64,000 nucleotides of DNA, taken from positions 4,713,956 to 4,777,955 of the forward strand of contig NC_051095.1 of assembly GCF_901709675.1 (NCBI RefSeq), written 5' to 3'. This stretch comes from Syngnathus acus. Its lineage: Eukaryota; Chordata; Actinopteri; Syngnathiformes; Syngnathidae. Position 1 is the stretch's first letter. Each line of letters begins with the position of its first letter. A program made the position numbers and the translations under genes. Below the pieces are notes generated by a model. The model made no database searches, was not told where the DNA came from, and saw only the letters and a list, made by a program, of their open reading frames with translations. Shown here one piece after another: positions 60,481 through 64,000 of this stretch.

Positions 60481-60870
60481 AGCGGAATCAAACATCACGG
60501 AGGCTTGTTCTCCAGCCGGCACATAAATGACATTGGCAAATCGGTGGCGTTGGAAATTTGCATGAAATGCAGCGCCGCATTTGCATATCAGGGGGTAGGG
60601 GAGGCGGAGTCTTGTGAGGGTGACTTGGAACATGGAGGCTTTACAATTGCGCCTTTTACAAGACAAGACAGATCATGACATGGCAGATATTGTGTTCAGG
60701 ACCGACGACATGAGCTAACAAGCAAGAAGTGAAAGAAAGAGTAAAAATGTCTCCCATTAGTTCTGCTAGCACAAGCCGACCTCCCGACTAGCGTGCCGTG
60801 AAAGATCATCAGTGCCACGGGAAATGATTCAATGCCGTCTGAATATTATTTACTACAAATAATGAGTCTT
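60480..60870. promoter_or_regulatory. Candidate conserved element with paired octamer motifs
   Basis: Two ATTTGCAT octamers at 60556-60563 and 60579-60586, same orientation, 23 bp start to start (about two helical turns), with CATAAATGACATTGGCAAAT upstream. It lies about 0.2-0.6 kb below the candidate exon at 61095. Confidence 0.42.
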
Positions 60871-60918
60871 TATCTATGCCGGTGACGTGTAGTGACAGGC
60901 AGAGAATTAAAAGCTCTT

Positions 60919-60932
60919 CCACTAGATGGCGC
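60919..60932 (+). promoter_or_regulatory. CTCF-like core motif, plus orientation
   Basis: CCACTAGATGGCGC is a full match to the core consensus. It sits about 0.16 kb from the candidate alternative exon at 61095-61142 and points towards it. Confidence 0.5.
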
Positions 60933-61094
60933 AATTAAGCTGTGTATGCAATTCATACAACAGAATCAAAACACACCCCAGGCTGTTCCTACTGAGTATA
61001 AATCTCATGTCTTAACCAAGCTCCACTCAAAGACCATTTCGCTGTAAAGATAACGGGAAGAAATAGTGTGTGCATTAAAAAAAAAAAAGCTTAC

Positions 61095-61142
61095 CTTGGG
61101 GCGTTGGGTGTGAAAGTCAAGGAACATTCTCTCTGCTTAGAC
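61095..61142 (-). other. Candidate 48-bp alternative upstream exon, same strand as the signal-peptide gene
   Basis: On the minus strand a pyrimidine-rich tract (TTTCCCCTCCTCTGCCGCAG) precedes 48 bases that end CCCCAAG|GTAAGC. Both splice sites are strong and close together. The exon carries an ATG at 61127 with G at -3, reading MFLDFHTQRPK to the donor in phase 0. If spliced to exon 2 at 12894 it stays in frame through to the signal peptide, which would give a longer N-terminus. Used as a plain 5'UTR exon it needs a further first exon upstream. It could also belong to another minus-strand gene. No RNA evidence is available here. Confidence 0.4.
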
Positions 61143-61640
61143 CTGCGGCAGAGGAGGGGAAACGGGTGTCACTCATGATTAGAAGGTAGAGCAATTACAG
61201 AACAGCCTTCTTTACCCTGACAGTGATTGATCAATGAGGAACTCCCGTAATAAAGACAAGGGCTCGAGGGCTCCCACCAGTAAATTGGCAAAGGTAAGAA
61301 GTGGGAATATGTTTGCCAAGGTAATCCCAGACACGGTCCGGAAACTGTTCTAAAATTACCAGACAGGCGACTTGCGCAATCCTGCCTGAAACCAAGGACG
61401 GAGAATTTTACATAATGTTCTTTTGTTACCTGTAAGGACTTCACACTTGTCTCAAAATGGTGTGAACTCAAGTGCTACTTCAGCTCGAGCTACCAACCGA
61501 TGAGGAAATGGAGGGCTCTTCACAAGTCACTTGTACTCTCGTATAACCTTCTCAAAGATGGAATACATTTTTTTTTTTTTTTTCAAGGAGTGGAGGTCAC
61601 CAGAAGACTATCCTAGGTCAAATCTCCACCAATGTTCCCT

Positions 61641-62178
61641 GTTTGAGAAGTTGTCATCGTTCCTGGTGTACGTTACTTCTCTGGAATCGGGAGTCACTGT
61701 CCTGAGTCATGATGATAACAGCAGTATTGAAGTTCAGTGTCATCTATGTCAAGTTTGAGAAATTGTTGAGAAGTTGTCATCGTTCTGGGTATACTTGATT
61801 TCTCTAGAATCGCTAGCTGAGTGTAGCTATACATAACTGTCCTGAGCCATGTTAAGCTAAATGGCGGTATTGAAGGTTCGAGTGTCAAGTTTAACTTCAT
61901 TGTTTGAGAGGTTGCTTAGAAGTTATCGTTTTGGGTATACTTAATTTTTCTGGAATTGCTAGCTGAGCTATACGTAACTGTCCTGAGCCATATTTAATTT
62001 TTCTGGAATCGCCAGGTAGCTATGGATACTGTTAAGCTAAACAGCAGTATTGAAGTTCCATGTCAGAAGTTTAACTTTAATGTTTGAGAAGTTGTTCCCA
62101 AGTTTTCATTGTCTCGGGTGTTCTAGATTTCACATCGTCCTATGCCACGTTAAGCTAAACTGCAGTTTTGAACTTCCG
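61641..62178 (+). repeat. Diverged tandem array, four units of about 110-180 bp
   Basis: Units start at about 61641, 61753, 61901 and 62081. Each opens TTTGAGAAGTTGT or a variant, followed by CATCGTTCTGGGTATACTT, TTCTCTGGAATCG, CTGTCCTGAGCCAT, GTTAAGCTAAA and CAGTATTGAAGTTC. Unit 3 has an internal repeat of AATTTTTCTGGAAT and so is longer. The last unit is the most decayed. Confidence 0.75.
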
Positions 62179-62809
62179 TTTCGCCTTTCGTGTGGTTGCC
62201 ACGGAAACCATCAGAAGTGAAGTATTCAATGAGATGGCTGCAACATTACATGTTTCCATAAAGTGGCACGTTGTGACGTTTTATTTGTTCCCTCCTTTTA
62301 CTATCCGGACTCATTGTGGACTCCGGGGGAGAACTGTCAGTGTTGATCCTGTGCATTCCCAAACCAATAATACAGCTTATTTAGCCTTCACGGCTGCCGA
62401 TGACCTTTTTCCATTTTGCCGTCCCCCTCCCTTGGAACAGCATCTCTCTACGACGGCGAGTGGCTGTGGCCGGGGTGAAGTTAATGATTTGATGTTAACT
62501 GCGAGATGGGTCCTTGGGAGCGTCAACAGTTGAAAAGAGCGAGCGTTTGGCTGGCGGCCTTGCTTGCTTCAGCACTTTGAGGCGCAGGTTTTAAGAGCTC
62601 GCCCTTTTCTTTTCCCCCGGAATTAGCCCACAGGAGGGAAAGCTTGAAGAGGGGGTGAGGGTTGGGGATTGCACAGCCATTCATCACATTAATGAGTCAT
62701 GTCAGTTTATTTACAAAAAAAGGGGCTATTTTTCGCCCGCCCCAACCCCCCCCCTCCTTTGGAAGTATTCACAATCACGATGCTGCGTTGTGATAATGTT
62801 GGCTGGAGT

Positions 62810-63070
62810 TAATTGAAAAAGGCAATACAGGAACTAATCTACAGTGGTGCAGGTAGCCAGCTGTGTCTGGCTGATTGCAATGGCGCGCTGGTTGGCTTCG
62901 GGTGCATTGTGACACAGAAGGAGCACATTTGCTTGGATTTTGGGGATGGAGAGACTCGGCCAGGCGGGCTCCAATCATTAGCACATGGGCGAGCTTTAAA
63001 GGCCAGAGGCGACTTGTTTGTTACACCTGTGCTCCCTCGCAACCAGCTGTGCCTGATGTGGGCTGGATGG
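62810..63070. promoter_or_regulatory. Candidate conserved noncoding element
   Basis: GGCAATACAGGAACTAATC, GCAGGTAGCCAGCTGTGTC, GGCTGATTGCAATGGCGCG, GAGCACATTTGCTTGG and CTCCAATCATTAGCACATGG. Several overlapping frames (91 and 160 codons on plus, 67-69 on minus) pass through; the 160-codon frame is inflated by the TCTA repeat and has no domain. Confidence 0.38.
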
Positions 63071-63189
63071 ATTCGCCCCCGAGACCCCCCCCAACCGAGA
63101 AAAATTGCATTTTGGGGGCTGAGTTTCCAACGGCCCGAAATGTTTTATGACAATTTAATATATATATTTATATATTTATATATTTATAC

Positions 63190-63190
<1 letters not shown>

Positions 63191-63286
<96 letters not shown>
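63191..63286 (+). repeat. (TCTA)24 tetranucleotide microsatellite
   Basis: An uninterrupted TCTA run of 96 bases. It generates a spurious long frame of repeated YLSI residues, which is not a gene. Length suggests high polymorphism. Confidence 0.97.
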
Positions 63287-63313
63287 CACAATTAAAAACA
63301 TTAAAATAATAAT

Positions 63314-63374
<61 letters not shown>

Positions 63375-63480
63375 AACATTAAAATAATTATATATAATAT
63401 ATATATATATTTTATAAATAAATAAAAAAAGATATAAATGAACAAATAAATAAATAAATATATACACACATACATATAAC
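63314..63480 (+). repeat. Compound (TA)n(CA)n(TA)n microsatellite and AT-rich tail
   Basis: TA repeat to about 63338, CA repeat to 63360, TA again to about 63374, then AACATTAAAATAATTATATA, which also occurs before the first TA run near 63297. The paired flanking words suggest a duplicated AT-rich unit rather than one array. Confidence 0.85.
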
Positions 63481-63489
63481 AAAAATTCT

Positions 63490-64000
63490 TTGATTTCAAT
63501 GTGTTTTTTTTTGGTAATGTTAATTTATGCTCAGTTGAGTATGAAGAGTCCAGTAAAACAGAAGAGAGGGAAGCAAACGTTTTTTTTTTTTTGAACTACA
63601 AAAAGGTTTTGAAGCTATTTGATGGTGATGAATACCTTTACCGACAGCGACAACAACGAGAGCCAGACGTTCTTACTGTATATATATAGCACTGCTGTCA
63701 GTGAGGGTACAGTGGAGATGAAGCCGAGAGTGAGATGAGTGATGCTTTTTATCGCAAAGAATTGCGCATTAAAGCAGAGAAAATGGCAAAATATCTCTAA
63801 TGTTTGATGTTCTTGCACTAGATTTGCTAGATCTCACTCAAATTTACTGTTGAAAAAAAAAATCTGTAATTGTGGCACCCCCCCTACCCGCCACCACTGA
63901 CGATTCCAAAGCTGTGATCTGATTTAAGACACAATAGACTGATGAATCACAGAATAGGATGAGTCACTATTTATTTACCTCGTCTAATTGGAAATGTCCG
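63490..64000. other. Right edge: AT-rich filler
   Basis: Poly-T tracts at 63505-63512 and 63580-63592 and a short TA run at 63678. No exon or repeat family recognised to the window end. Confidence 0.5.

Noticed and set aside
62813-63295. 160-codon plus-strand frame ending in repeated YLSI
   Set aside because: The second half is translation of the TCTA microsatellite; the first half overlaps several other frames.
1-64000. tRNA, rRNA, CRISPR, phage or bacterial operon
   Set aside because: No cloverleaf, rRNA core, spaced direct-repeat array or dense same-strand ORFs seen; composition and repeats are vertebrate.

Overview
The window looks like vertebrate nuclear DNA, most likely a teleost fish. 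The reasons are: no dense ORFs on either strand, GT-AG splice-site architecture, many microsatellites, and short non-autonomous DNA transposons of types common in fish genomes (hAT-like elements with CAGGGGTGTCAAACTCA ends, pogo/Tigger-like elements with CAGTAATCCCTCG ends, and 'ATAAGGCGCAC' foldback elements). I see no tRNA, rRNA, operon, CRISPR array, phage or bacterial feature. Almost all open frames here are chance frames.

The only gene structure I can support is the 5' end of one minus-strand gene. A noncoding first exon (about 34060 down to 33745) ends in a strong donor (AAG|GTAAGA). An intron of about 20.85 kb leads to exon 2 (12894-12714), which has a pyrimidine-rich acceptor, the first in-frame AUG with favourable context, a signal peptide, and a phase-1 donor (AAA|GTAAGT). 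The protein is therefore secreted or a type I membrane protein, but I cannot name it. Its remaining exons would lie below 12714; I found none convincing there, so they are probably left of the window. A 48-bp exon-like segment at 61142-61095 on the same strand could be an alternative upstream first or second exon. Its AUG would read in frame into exon 2.

The rest is intronic and upstream DNA. It alternates between AT-rich filler with repeats (4.5-5.1, 9.5-10.7, 13.3-15.8, 32.0-32.6, 36.7-37.2, 40.3-40.6, 45.9-46.0 and 63.1-63.5 kb) and moderately GC-rich, non-repetitive blocks. The latter are packed with homeodomain (TAATTA/ATTA), octamer (ATGCAAAT) and GATA-like words and look like vertebrate conserved noncoding elements (best blocks near 0.4-1.1, 19.2-19.5, 20.5-22.2, 24.7-25.1, 44.0-44.7, 51.2-51.4, 54.9-55.1, 58.0-58.1, 60.5-60.6 and 62.8-63.1 kb). 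This composition suggests a developmentally regulated gene in a regulatory landscape. It is an inference from sequence appearance only, as no alignment could be run. Several near-consensus CTCF motifs lie around the promoter (33.05, 34.35 and 34.74 kb) and further out (39.19, 57.68 and 60.92 kb).

No novel enzyme system or defence island is present. The most interesting items are the split 5' end with its possible alternative in-frame first exon, the CTCF motif arrangement, a candidate plus-strand exon at 16.1 kb, and several tandemly duplicated non-satellite segments (21.24-21.50 and 61.64-62.18 kb).
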